Source of the DNA: Bacillus salipaludis | Lineage (GTDB): Bacteria > Bacillota > Bacilli > Bacillales_B > DSM-18226 | Length of the DNA: 6,962 bases | NCBI RefSeq assembly: GCF_004358205.1 | Contig: NZ_SMYO01000053.1 | Coordinates: 1-6,962, forward strand | Direction: 5' to 3' | Shown here: one piece after another, positions 1 through 5,680 of the stretch | How the letters are laid out: every line of letters starts with the position of its first letter | How positions within the stretch are numbered: position 1 is the stretch's first letter | Translations under genes and position numbers: made by a program | The notes under the pieces: generated by a model | Database searches by the model: none | The model's input: the letters and a program-made list of their open reading frames with translations, nothing else | Told to the model about the DNA's origin: nothing

Positions 1-139
1 TTTCGGCCCGCCACCTAACTGTCTACGCTTAAAGACTAAAGTTACCTTTAGCCCTCCAAGACTCGCTACGAGCGAATGGCTAGTTCTTACTCGACGGGAA
101 TCCCACCCGTTATATGATACGACCTAGGCTCGGCCGCAC
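1..139 (-). mobile_element. Group II intron, 5' portion (runs off left edge)
   Basis: Read on the minus strand from 139 downward, the segment opens with GTGCGGCCG, which fits the GUGYG 5' end of group II introns. It is rich in short hairpins, as expected for domain I: ACGGG/CCCGT, TCGCT-CGT-AGCGA, and a perfect six-pair stem with a GTAA (GNRA) loop at 36-51. No coding frame crosses it. The junction with repeat copy A is sharp: the flanking exon on the minus strand ends GGGGCAGGT, and intact repeats continue TAGTT at that point. The reverse transcriptase gene, if present, would lie outside the window. The intron class cannot be decided from this end alone. Confidence 0.72.
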
Positions 140-218
140 ACCTGCCCCGATAGTTTAACAAGAAAAAGACCGCTGCAGCGATCTTCATCTTTAACTATTG
201 CACCTGTTAGTTGAAGAA
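140..218 (+). repeat. Interspersed ~90-bp repeat, copy A (interrupted by intron)
   Basis: This copy begins inside the left box (ACCTGCCCC-GATAGTTTAACAAG), has a central palindrome around CGCTGCAGCG at 168-183, and ends with the right box AACTATTGCACCTGTTAGTT at 193-212. It matches copies B, E, F and G in order and spacing. Its outer left end (TTGAACTA in other copies) is missing because the group II intron is inserted there. Confidence 0.8.
163..185 (-). terminator. Intrinsic terminator-like hairpin inside repeat copy A
   Basis: On the minus strand the stem AAGATCGCTG/CAGCGGTCTT (one mismatch) is followed by TTTTT then C. It lies about 40 bases beyond the stop codon of the minus-strand membrane protein gene at 227-790, so the repeat probably supplies that gene's terminator. 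The hairpin is seen; its function is inferred. Confidence 0.55.
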
Positions 219-226
219 GTTGTTTT

Positions 227-790
227 TTATTTTATCGGTTCAAAATTATTTACGGTACTCATTTTATGAGCTAATAAGTAAATAACAAAGTAAATAGGAA
301 AGGAATAATAAATATGCCAATCATTCATAACATAAAAACCTAACCAAAGAAATAAAGGTTCACCGACAAAGGCACTAAAACTTGCGAAGAACAAGCCCTT
401 AATGATAGGTGATATTGATGGTTTAAACTGAATTAAGGTCATAATAAAAATAGGGAAAATAGTGAAATCCCAAGGGAAATATGAAGGGATAGTTGGTAAT
501 ACTTTTCCGGTGTAATACCACTTTCCAAATTGAACTCCTATAAAATCAAAGTATGAAGTAATAATTAATACAAAAAATCCAACAAATAAGAGCCTATTCG
601 AACTTTCTTTTTTTCTAAATTTAATCCAAAAAATGACCGGAGCTATTATGAATATTAAGTCTACCCAAAAGTCCCAATGGAACAATGTGTGCTCCTTCCA
701 AAACTCTATATAGTCTTGATTCGCTTTGGTATTCATTTCGTAAAAACTGGCTACTTTTTCTAACTTTTTAGGGTCCTGTAATGACTTCAT
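227..790 (-). CDS. CBO0543-family multipass membrane protein
   Basis: This 187-residue protein has about five hydrophobic segments (roughly residues 39-58, 67-88, 105-122, 129-153 and 159-177) and a charged N-terminal tail of about 35 residues. The general pattern is that of the CBO0543 family, small integral membrane proteins of unknown function common in Bacillaceae and Clostridia: a Y-F-D motif after the second segment (Y80-F81-D82), then W-Y (91-92), a proline-rich turn P99-T-I-P102, and a P-W-D motif at 106-108. The start is supported by AAGGAG at 800-805, nine bases upstream of the ATG. It is transcribed alone. No promoter is convincing: TTGGAA and AATTAT-like hexamers exist upstream but are weak. 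A hairpin in repeat copy A follows its 3' end. The family assignment is from memory of the pattern; no molecular function is known to me. Confidence 0.75.
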   Translation of the reverse strand: MKSLQDPKKLEKVASFYEMNTKANQDYIEFWKEHTLFHWDFWVDLIFIIAPVIFWIKFRKKESSNRLLFVGFFVLIITSYFDFIGVQFGKWYYTGKVLPTIPSYFPWDFTIFPIFIMTLIQFKPSISPIIKGLFFASFSAFVGEPLFLWLGFYVMNDWHIYYSFPIYFVIYLLAHKMSTVNNFEPIK

Positions 791-890
791 ACTAATATTC
801 TCCTTAATGAGGTATTGTTCTCACCTTCATAATTGTCATTACAAAATATTATTCCAAATTTTTTCATTTTAAATTCTTTACTCCTTCTTC

Positions 891-981
891 TTAAACTAAC
901 CTGCCCCGTTATTAAAACAAGAAAAATAGCTGCCGCAGCACCCCTTTTGTTAAACAAAAGCATCTATTAGTTTAAGTACAA
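891..981 (+). repeat. Interspersed ~90-bp repeat, copy B
   Basis: The left box is AACTAACCTGCCCCGTTATT at 894-913, followed by the shared AAACAAGAAAAA stretch, the hairpin GCTGC-C-GCAGC at 929-939, a second hairpin CTTTTG/CAAAAG at 944-960 in place of part of the right site, and the shared right end TTAGTTTAAGTACA. On the minus strand the GCTGC hairpin is followed by TATTTTTC. The right box is degenerate: the ACCCG spacer is lost. Confidence 0.8.
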
Positions 982-1046
982 TATTTCACATTGTTGCTTT
1001 TGGAATAATAAAAAGGGGTAGCCTTCTCTTTAATTTAACAAAGAAA

Positions 1047-1076
1047 TTTAAAAAACTTCTAGAATTACCCTATAAT
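1047..1076 (+). promoter_or_regulatory. Probable sigma-A promoter for sda
   Basis: There is a perfect TATAAT at 1071-1076, with TTTAAA at 1047-1052 as a weak -35 at 18-bp spacing. Transcription would begin about 80 bases before the preferred sda start codon. Confidence 0.5.
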
Positions 1077-1163
1077 AAAGCAAATGTTGTTCGAAATCTT
1101 TTTTATAAGGTTAGGATGGAAAATTTATGTAATAAAATTGGATTGAATAACAAGGGGATAGCA

Positions 1164-1319
1164 ATGCGATTTAAAACATTGTCTAATGAAGAGTTAATTG
1201 ATATTTATTTAAGAGCTTATGAACAAAAATTAAATGCTTCTTTTTTAAAAATGTTGTTAGATGAAATTGTGGAAAGAGACATATATGACTTATTACTTGA
1301 GACTAGTTTACAATCCTAG
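1164..1319 (+). CDS. sda: Sporulation histidine kinase inhibitor Sda
   Basis: Sda binds the dimerisation/phosphotransfer domain of sporulation kinases (KinA and KinB in B. subtilis) and blocks the phosphorelay when DNA replication is disturbed. The 51-residue product aligns along its length with the 46-residue B. subtilis protein as I remember it: LSNEELIDIYLRAYEQKL here against LSDELLIESYFKATEMNL, followed by a second amphipathic helix. This predicts the usual helical hairpin. The leucine and phenylalanine known to matter for kinase binding (L21 and F25 in B. subtilis) correspond to L23 and F27 here. The start at 1164 is chosen because it gives the family length and has AAGGGG upstream at suitable spacing; the in-frame ATG at 1116 would add 16 unconserved residues behind a poorly spaced site. 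The gene is monocistronic, with its own promoter and terminator. Confidence 0.85.
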   Translation: MRFKTLSNEELIDIYLRAYEQKLNASFLKMLLDEIVERDIYDLLLETSLQS

Positions 1320-1331
1320 TCTTATTTTTTT
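1300..1331 (+). terminator. Intrinsic terminator overlapping the sda stop codon
   Basis: The stem AGACTAG (1300-1306) pairs with CTAGTCT (1316-1322) around a nine-base loop and is followed by TATTTTTTTTAG. The right arm contains the TAG stop codon at 1317-1319, so the last codons of sda form half of the terminator. Confidence 0.8.
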
Positions 1332-1376
1332 AGCTTTTTGAGTCGATTACGATATAATGGTGTAATTTCTCACCTT

Positions 1377-1400
1377 CCATTAACCTTCCCCGTTAGTATA
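1377..1400 (+). repeat. Solo left-site copy of the repeat, copy C
   Basis: TTAACCTTCCCCGTTAGTAT resembles the left site of the full repeats (AACTAAC, C-rich spacer, GTTAGTT). The central hairpin and right site are not recognisable downstream. It lies between the sda terminator and the promoter of the next gene. Confidence 0.5.
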
Positions 1401-1437
1401 GTAACTAAAATGTAAACAGATTGTTACGCCGATAGCA

Positions 1438-1466
1438 TTGATGTGGCAGACCTCAATGTATACAAT
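1438..1466 (+). promoter_or_regulatory. Sigma-A promoter for the 109-residue protein gene
   Basis: TTGATG at 1438-1443 and TACAAT at 1461-1466 are separated by exactly 17 bp, 26 bases before the start codon. This is the best-formed promoter in the window. Confidence 0.65.
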
Positions 1467-1492
1467 AGATACTCGTTAAGGGGTGATTAACG

Positions 1493-1822
1493 ATGAAAAC
1501 CGTAACAGTTGATCAATTACGATTCAAGAAACATTTATCGGTGATTGAACAAATCACACTGAAAGATTTTCTGCATACATGGGTAGGTAGTTCAACCAAA
1601 GGATTGGATGATTTTTTTCAACTTAAGTACACAGAAGATGTCTTTGCCAAAATGGAAATAACGTCGAATGACACTGATTTGTTGATTTCTGATGATTATT
1701 ATTTCAGATACATAACAGTGACGAAAGATAATCAAATTGTGATAGGTGTTTTAGATATGAATTCAGAATTAAAACATAAAATCATTTCAACAGATGAGAT
1801 TAGATTTCTTCCTTTTCTTTAG
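1493..1822 (+). CDS. Hypothetical protein, 109 residues, soluble
   Basis: I do not recognise this family. The product is a small soluble protein with no signal peptide or membrane segment. Residues 1-30 look helical and basic (K-T-V-T-V-D-Q-L-R-F-K-K). The middle is acidic (D61-T-D and S66-D-D-Y-Y), and the C-terminal half alternates like beta strands (Y70-Y-F-R-Y-I-T-V, then I82-V-I-G-V-L-D), ending in a hydrophobic FLPFL tail. The start ATG is preceded by GGGGTG at eight-base spacing. It has its own promoter (TTGATG/TACAAT) and a strong terminator directly after the stop, so it is an independent unit. Its position between repeat copies C and D gives no functional hint beyond the one-gene-per-interval pattern. 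Confidence 0.75.
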   Translation: MKTVTVDQLRFKKHLSVIEQITLKDFLHTWVGSSTKGLDDFFQLKYTEDVFAKMEITSNDTDLLISDDYYFRYITVTKDNQIVIGVLDMNSELKHKIISTDEIRFLPFL

Positions 1823-1830
1823 TACCATAT

Positions 1831-1864
1831 AAAAAGAGGCAGTGTGGAACACTGTCTCTTTTTT
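1831..1864 (+). terminator. Strong intrinsic terminator after the 109-residue gene
   Basis: GAGGCAGTGT pairs with ACACTGTCTC (one G-T pair) around a GGA loop at 1846-1848 and is followed by six T. A-tract to T-tract pairing lengthens the stem, and five A precede it, so it could also work on the minus strand. Confidence 0.88.
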
Positions 1865-1890
1865 GTATACTACATGTCTTATGCGACGTT

Positions 1891-1924
1891 ATTGAACTAA
1901 CCTGCCACGTTACTTAAATAAGGA
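1891..1924 (+). repeat. Partial copy of the repeat, copy D
   Basis: The left site is well preserved (TTGAACTAACCTGCCACGTTACTTAAATAAG). The central hairpin and right site seen in copies A, E and F are absent; instead the AAATAAGG tail forms a different hairpin that runs into the end of the neighbouring minus-strand gene. Confidence 0.65.
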
Positions 1925-1950
1925 GTCTAATAAAAGTTAGCCTTATTTTT
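1916..1950 (+). terminator. Hairpin at the end of repeat copy D
   Basis: AAATAAGG (1916-1923) pairs with CCTTATTT (1941-1948), with an inner CTAA/TTAG stem. A TTTTT run follows on the plus strand. It overlaps the stop codon of the minus-strand gene ending at 1943. Its T-tract suits plus-strand transcripts; it is less convincing as a terminator for the minus gene. Confidence 0.35.
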
Positions 1951-2413
1951 GTGTATTATTTTTTTCTTCCCAAACTTTCATTAAATTTTTGTGATATTCT
2001 TTTGCCTTTTCGATTAATATCCAATCAATTAAATGTGCAGGTGTTGGAAGCGATTTCCCTTGGCGAATTCTAATTTTTTCGTGATTTGTATAGTGAGGAT
2101 AAATCACTGTTGATTTCATACCTCTTACATTTGAATACTTAATATCTTCTATTTCTTCCCAATAAACCCTATTGCCTTTTAAGTCGATTACAATTCCTTT
2201 ATCATCCCAATAAAATCCCTTACCCTCGTTTCTTTTCCTCGAAAGGTAAATAGCATATCCAATAAAAGTAAATGGGAAAATTAATGTAATAAATAAAGTT
2301 AAGGAACCCCCTTGTATTAAAGCCAAAACAAGTAATATACACCATAGCAATCCAACGGTCACTAAAACTCCGATAAACAGTATAGAAACTCTATAAATTC
2401 TAATTTGCTCCAA
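1943..2413 (-). CDS. Hypothetical membrane protein with a PH-like C-terminal domain
   Basis: I do not recognise the family with certainty. About 156 residues from the preferred start: a short basic N-terminus (EQIRIYR), two adjacent membrane helices (about residues 9-34 and 38-58), a basic SRKRNEGK stop-transfer segment, then a roughly 90-residue cytoplasmic domain. That domain opens with the strand pattern F-Y-W-D-D-K-G-I-V-I-D-L and W-E-E-I-E-D-I-K-Y, typical of bacterial PH-like domains in small membrane proteins, and ends in a charged amphipathic helix. Two starts are possible: GTG at 2425 has no Shine-Dalgarno sequence, whereas TTG at 2413 has AAGGTG nine bases upstream, formed partly by that GTG, so I prefer TTG. 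It is a single-gene unit between repeat copies D and E, with no clear promoter. Confidence 0.7.
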   Translation of the reverse strand: MEQIRIYRVSILFIGVLVTVGLLWCILLVLALIQGGSLTLFITLIFPFTFIGYAIYLSRKRNEGKGFYWDDKGIVIDLKGNRVYWEEIEDIKYSNVRGMKSTVIYPHYTNHEKIRIRQGKSLPTPAHLIDWILIEKAKEYHKNLMKVWEEKNNTQK

Positions 2414-2477
2414 ATATAGCAGCACCTTTTTATCATAATGTATTGTTATTTTATAATTTTATCAGTTGTTCTTGTTT

Positions 2478-2496
2478 ATCTAAACTGCCTCGTTAG
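2478..2496 (+). repeat. Repeat copy E, left part (split by insertion)
   Basis: ATCTAAACTGCCTCGTTAG matches the left site of the other copies up to GTTAG. The expected continuation TTTAACAAG resumes only at 2870, so the copy is split by the 373-bp segment in between. Confidence 0.75.
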
Positions 2497-2869
2497 CCAT
2501 CCATGCAGCGCAAAATCAGCGCTGCACCACAGAGAATGAAAATGGCTAAGACCGCCTATACTGTTTTAATGCTAGCGAAGAAGGTCTTTGAACTATGGTG
2601 CCTTTGAGCCCATCCGTTAGTCTGACTCCAACGACCACGGTGTACCACCGACTGTCGCACCCTTTAGGGGTAGCACTCATGGGAGATTAATCCTTTTTCT
2701 GGTTGTTGCGCCAGCTTTAACTGATTTCAGTTTAAGTAGAAAGGTTGCACAAGTCGATCTACCAGCCAATCTAATATACGATCCTTCAAGAGGCTCAGCC
2801 TTTTTTTAAAAACTGGTTTTTCTGGGTCTATTTTTTCATGCCCTTTTTCAGTTTTTATTTTCATGGGAG
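2497..2869 (+). mobile_element. 373-bp non-coding insertion, possible recombinase-less IS110-family element
   Basis: The segment exactly separates the two parts of repeat copy E, with the dinucleotide AG (CT on the other strand) at both junctions (2495-2496 and 2868-2869). There are no long terminal inverted repeats and no longer target duplication, which fits IS110-family recombination at a dinucleotide core. No recombinase reading frame remains. The right terminus TCATGGGAG (2861-2869) is repeated exactly at 2677-2685, and the target-like CCGTTAGT occurs at 2614-2621; such internal matches are what a bridge RNA encoded in the element would need. The insertion boundary is seen; the IS110 assignment is inference. 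It could instead be an unrelated MITE or a structured RNA gene. Confidence 0.5.
2504..2806 (+). ncRNA. Candidate structured RNA (bridge-RNA-like)
   Basis: Stem-loops occur in series: a perfect eight-pair hairpin TGCAGCGC/GCGCTGCA with a seven-base loop (2504-2526); AAGACC/GGTCTT enclosing 29 bases (2548-2588); CGGTG-TAC-CACCG (2638-2650); CTTTAACTGA/TCAGTTTAAG with one mismatch (2715-2736); and a terminator-like hairpin AAGAGGC-TCA-GCCTTTT followed by T (2788-2807). In an IS110 bridge RNA a 5' hairpin precedes a target-binding loop and then a donor-binding loop. Here the target-like word (2614-2621) precedes the donor-like word (2677-2685), in that order. The complementary right-hand guides could not be found, and no promoter is evident inside the segment. 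Transcription is not shown by the sequence. Confidence 0.35.
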
Positions 2870-2940
2870 TTTAACAAGAAAAAATGACCGCTGTAGCGAT
2901 CATCACCCTCAACAAAAGCACCCGTTTGTTTAAGTACAAA
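2870..2940 (+). repeat. Repeat copy E, right part
   Basis: TTTAACAAGAAAAAATGAC continues the repeat, followed by the central hairpin GACCGCT-GT-AGCGATC and the right end AGCACCCGTTTGTTTAAGTAC. It is close in sequence to copy A. On the minus strand the hairpin is followed by six T. Confidence 0.78.
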
Positions 2941-3016
2941 ATTTAACAAACATTGTTATTTTAGAGTTTGCCTAACTATTCCAAAATGTTTGTCCGTCTG
3001 CAAAAAGTGATTTCTA

Positions 3017-3038
3017 AAGTGAGATGGTCCCTTCACTT
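3017..3038 (+). promoter_or_regulatory. Palindrome upstream of the cydA promoter
   Basis: AAGTGA (3017-3022) and TCACTT (3033-3038) form an inverted repeat with a ten-base gap, five bases before the candidate -35. It could be an operator. It does not match the Rex consensus (TTGTGAA-N6-TTCACAA) closely enough to be called one. Confidence 0.3.
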
Positions 3039-3042
3039 ATAT

Positions 3043-3070
3043 TTGGGATTAATGGAAATCAATGTATATT
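3043..3070 (+). promoter_or_regulatory. Candidate promoter for the cytochrome bd operon
   Basis: TTGGGA at 3043-3048 and TATATT at 3065-3070 with 16-bp spacing. This would give an untranslated leader of about 65 bases before the start codon at 3141. Confidence 0.4.
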
Positions 3071-3127
3071 TTTTCTATTAATAAAACAATATAAATTGAA
3101 CTCGCCATTAGTTCTTCATCAACTCAT

Positions 3128-3133
3128 AGGAGG
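3128..3133 (+). promoter_or_regulatory. Ribosome binding site fixing a TTG start for cydA
   Basis: A perfect AGGAGG lies seven bases before TTG at 3141. The in-frame ATG at 3024 has no such site and would add 39 residues absent from the family, so the TTG is the start. Confidence 0.88.
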
Positions 3134-3140
3134 AAATTGC

Positions 3141-4514
3141 TTGGATCATTTAATTATTGCACGGTCTTTATTTGGTACCACTATGGCATTTCATATCATT
3201 TTCGCCACAATTGGTGTCGGTTTGCCAATGATGATCTTGACCGCCGAATTGCTTTATCAAAGAACGAACAATAAGGATTATTCCATTATGGCCAAAAGAT
3301 GGACAAAGGCATTTGCGATTATATTAGGGGTTAGTATTCCCACCGGAACCATTGCCGGGGTGCAGCTCTCCTTATTGTGGCCTGGTTTTATGAAAGTGAT
3401 TGGTACCGTTATGGCATTGCCTTTCCAAATTGAAATTTATGCCTTTTTTTTAGAGGCTTTGTTTATGTCTATATATGTTTATGCAGCAGACAGAATTGCA
3501 CCATGGATGAGAAATGTAAGTCTTTTTTTCGTAGCATTGGGCGGTTTGGCATCGGCTGTATTGATCACAAATGTACATGCCTTCGAGGGAACCCCGGCCG
3601 GATTTGACATTCGAAATGGCAAAATTGTGAACGTTGATCCGTGGGCAGCATTTTTTAATCCCAGCTTTGCCATTAACGCATTACATGTTGCTGTTTCTGC
3701 TTATATTGTTGGAGGATTTATTGTCGCGATGGTAGCAGCCTTTAAGATGCTGAAAAGCGAATACGGAACGAGAGTATACCGGTTCCACCAAAAGGCGCTT
3801 ATGGTTGGCCTTATTGTAGGCGGGCTATTCTCCCTATTCACCGCTTTAAGCGGACATGAAGCCGCACAATCCCTCTATAAGTATCAGCCGGAAAAATTAG
3901 CCGGAGCGGAAGGGTTGTTTAAGACACAATCATATGCACCTCTAACAATTGGCGGCTATACGGATGCTAAAACGGAATCGGTAAAATGGGGAATTGAAGT
4001 GCCATGGGGGCTTAGCTTTCTGGCTGGAAATCGATTTGATACGGTTGTGAAAGGCCTGAATGATTTTCCGCAAAAATACTGGCCGCCCTTATTCATCCAT
4101 ACCCTCTTTAATGCCATGGTGGGTATTGGTATGTTACTGCTTTTAATGGGTGTGATCGGATTTATTTGGAACAAAGTATTAAAAAAGGAACGCTTTCCAA
4201 ATTGGCTGTTGTGGGTCTATGTTGCCTGTGGTCCACTTTCCATTTTGGGCATTGAGTTTGGCTGGATTTTTGCTTGTACCGGAAGACAGCCCTGGACGAT
4301 TTATCATAAACTTTCTACAGCTGACTCCGTAACAACGGCCGGAAATCTAGGTATTCTATTTATTTTGTTTGTTGTTATCTATATGGTGTTAGCCATCTCT
4401 GCTGTCTTAGTTCTTTTATATTATTTTAAAAAGAATACGGGCCTTGAAGATATCAATCGTACAGAGCAAAAAAATGTTTCACTTTCAGGTTCCAATTCTT
4501 TAGGAGGAAAATAG
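3141..4514 (+). CDS. ythA: Cytochrome bd menaquinol oxidase subunit I (YthA/CydA type)
   Basis: This subunit carries haems b558, b595 and d, oxidises quinol (menaquinol in Bacillaceae) and reduces O2 to water in the cytoplasmic membrane. From the TTG start the protein has 457 residues, the usual length, with about nine membrane helices. Visible key residues by family comparison: H18 (haem at the b595 site), E98 and E105 (haem d/proton path), H182 and M326 (haem b558 ligands), K252 and E257 in the quinol loop (KLAGAE), and the G-R-Q-P-W signature at 381-385. The quinol loop is short. The N-terminus (LIIARSLFGTTMAFHIIFA) and QIEIYAFFLEALF resemble B. subtilis YthA more than CydA. An Asn stands two residues before M326, where E. 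coli has Arg391. It is the first gene of an operon: its TAG directly abuts the ATG of the next gene. Confidence 0.93.
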   Translation: MDHLIIARSLFGTTMAFHIIFATIGVGLPMMILTAELLYQRTNNKDYSIMAKRWTKAFAIILGVSIPTGTIAGVQLSLLWPGFMKVIGTVMALPFQIEIYAFFLEALFMSIYVYAADRIAPWMRNVSLFFVALGGLASAVLITNVHAFEGTPAGFDIRNGKIVNVDPWAAFFNPSFAINALHVAVSAYIVGGFIVAMVAAFKMLKSEYGTRVYRFHQKALMVGLIVGGLFSLFTALSGHEAAQSLYKYQPEKLAGAEGLFKTQSYAPLTIGGYTDAKTESVKWGIEVPWGLSFLAGNRFDTVVKGLNDFPQKYWPPLFIHTLFNAMVGIGMLLLLMGVIGFIWNKVLKKERFPNWLLWVYVACGPLSILGIEFGWIFACTGRQPWTIYHKLSTADSVTTAGNLGILFILFVVIYMVLAISAVLVLLYYFKKNTGLEDINRTEQKNVSLSGSNSLGGK

Positions 4515-5561
4515 ATGGATGTTTACCTCGCGATATCGATATTATGGGGTTTTGTCTTTATTTATTCCATTATGGCTACCATGGACTTTGGTGCCGGATT
4601 TTGGTCGATGATCTACATTAATAAAACAAAAACAAGAGCGACGAATATAGCAAATCGCTATCTTTCCCCTACATGGGAAGTCACCAATACCTTTATCGTT
4701 GCCTTAGTGGTCGCTATTTACAGCCTATTTCCTAAAGCCGCCTATTCACTTGGCACCATTTTGTTGATTCCCGGAAGCATCATTCTACTTCTATTGACAG
4801 TCAGAAGTGCTTTCTTGGTTTTTTCCCATATTGCGGAAGAATATAAAAAGCCGCTCACTTATATTTCCGGATTATGTGGAATTTTCATTCCGGGCTTGCT
4901 TATTAGTGTGCTTCCCATCACCCATGGGAATTTTGTAGATTTTTCAAATGGCGGCCAACAGCTAAATCTGGTCAGACTATTTTCAAGCATGAATGCATAT
5001 GCCTTTATGGCATTTGCGATTTCCAGTACGCTCTTTCTCTCATCGCTGCTATTGGCGGATTACTCCAAGGCTTCGAATGAAAAAGAAGCCTATGACACCT
5101 ATCGCCGGGATGCTCTAATTATGGGACCTGTGTCTCTAATAACAGCCTTTTTAATTATGCTTACATTAAAAAATGAAAGCGGTTGGATTTATGATAAAAT
5201 GATGCAAAATTTGCCCGTTTTGCTTTTATCCTTATTCCTTTTCCTTGTTGGAGGTCTTGGTTTAATCCTACCTTCCCTTAAACCTGGATATAGAGGGATG
5301 CCGCGTCTCTCTGTTATTGCCGTTACACTTCAATATATGACAGCAAGCTATGTTTACGGTCGTGCCCATTTGCCCTACATAGTCTATCCAGACATAACCA
5401 TTCATTCAGCTTTTACAGACCCGAATTCTTTTCGGGCAGTTTTCATAACCTACATTGTCGGATTCGCCATTTTGTTTCCAGGCTTTGTTTACTTTTGGAG
5501 CTTGTTTATGAATGATAAAAGGTATCAAAGGATTAAAAGACCCAAAGCAGATATAAAATAA
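4515..5561 (+). CDS. ythB: Cytochrome bd menaquinol oxidase subunit II (YthB/CydB type)
   Basis: Subunit II pairs with subunit I to form the membrane oxidase heterodimer. The 348-residue product has about eight or nine membrane helices and the expected length. It shows the N-terminal M-D-F-G-A-G-F-W motif with D24 (E. coli D29 equivalent), the P-T-W-E-V-T-N motif at 52-58, where E55 takes the place of E. coli D58 as in many Firmicutes members, and the C-terminal Y-G-R-A-H-L-P-Y-I motif at 281-289. The start ATG follows the stop of subunit I with no gap, and AGGAGG at 4502-4507 lies in the end of that gene, so translation is probably coupled. No CydX/CydS-like small third-subunit gene and no cydCD follow within the window. 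Confidence 0.93.
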   Translation: MDVYLAISILWGFVFIYSIMATMDFGAGFWSMIYINKTKTRATNIANRYLSPTWEVTNTFIVALVVAIYSLFPKAAYSLGTILLIPGSIILLLLTVRSAFLVFSHIAEEYKKPLTYISGLCGIFIPGLLISVLPITHGNFVDFSNGGQQLNLVRLFSSMNAYAFMAFAISSTLFLSSLLLADYSKASNEKEAYDTYRRDALIMGPVSLITAFLIMLTLKNESGWIYDKMMQNLPVLLLSLFLFLVGGLGLILPSLKPGYRGMPRLSVIAVTLQYMTASYVYGRAHLPYIVYPDITIHSAFTDPNSFRAVFITYIVGFAILFPGFVYFWSLFMNDKRYQRIKRPKADIK

Positions 5562-5680
5562 AGGAATTGAAAATCAATCCTTGGCAATAAGAAAGCGGAA
5601 AAAAGGAAACATTGGAGTTATGATACAAGAATTTATTGAATGTTTCATTAATGGAATTAACTTAAATAAATAGCTTCATT

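Larger units (their letters stand above)
791..1163. other. Intergenic stretch between divergent genes
   Basis: This 373-bp gap separates the minus-strand membrane protein gene from sda. It holds the AAGGAG ribosome binding site of the former, repeat copy B (891-981), a probable sda promoter and the weak ribosome binding site of sda. An in-frame ATG at 1116 could extend sda by 16 codons but is not preferred. No DnaA box close to TTATNCACA is visible, although B. subtilis sda is DnaA-activated. Confidence 0.6.
2426..3140. other. Long non-coding stretch upstream of the cytochrome bd operon
   Basis: No credible protein-coding frame is present. From left to right it holds the left part of repeat copy E, a 373-bp structured insertion, the right part of copy E, and then about 200 bp of AT-rich cydA upstream region with a candidate promoter and palindrome. 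TATAAT at 2452-2457 lies just before copy E on the plus strand but lacks a good -35. Confidence 0.7.

Noticed and set aside
1..139. Structured left-edge sequence considered as rRNA or tRNA
   Set aside because: No rRNA or tRNA signature is present. The GTGCG start, GNRA-capped hairpin and sharp junction within a repeat fit a group II intron better.
1351..1358. TATAAT at 1353-1358 considered as a promoter for the 109-residue gene
   Set aside because: No -35 hexamer lies at suitable spacing, and repeat copy C plus a much better TTGATG/TACAAT promoter lie downstream.
3015..3040. Palindrome upstream of cydA considered as a Rex site
   Set aside because: Half-sites are AAGTGA/TCACTT with ten-base spacing, not TTGTGAA/TTCACAA with six.
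3024..3140. In-frame extension of cytochrome bd subunit I to an ATG at 3024
   Set aside because: It adds 39 residues not typical of the family, has no ribosome binding site, and overlaps the candidate promoter. AGGAGG before TTG at 3141 gives the correct N-terminus and puts K252 and E257 at the E. coli numbering.
3479..4174. Two minus-strand reading frames (3479-3673 and 3956-4174) inside the subunit I gene
   Set aside because: They lie wholly antisense to a strongly conserved coding region, have no ribosome binding sites and resemble no protein family.
5620..5673. Possible 16-codon gene after cydB, considered as a CydX/CydS small subunit
   Set aside because: The peptide has no membrane segment, the GGAG before it is only two bases from the ATG, and it does not resemble known small subunits.
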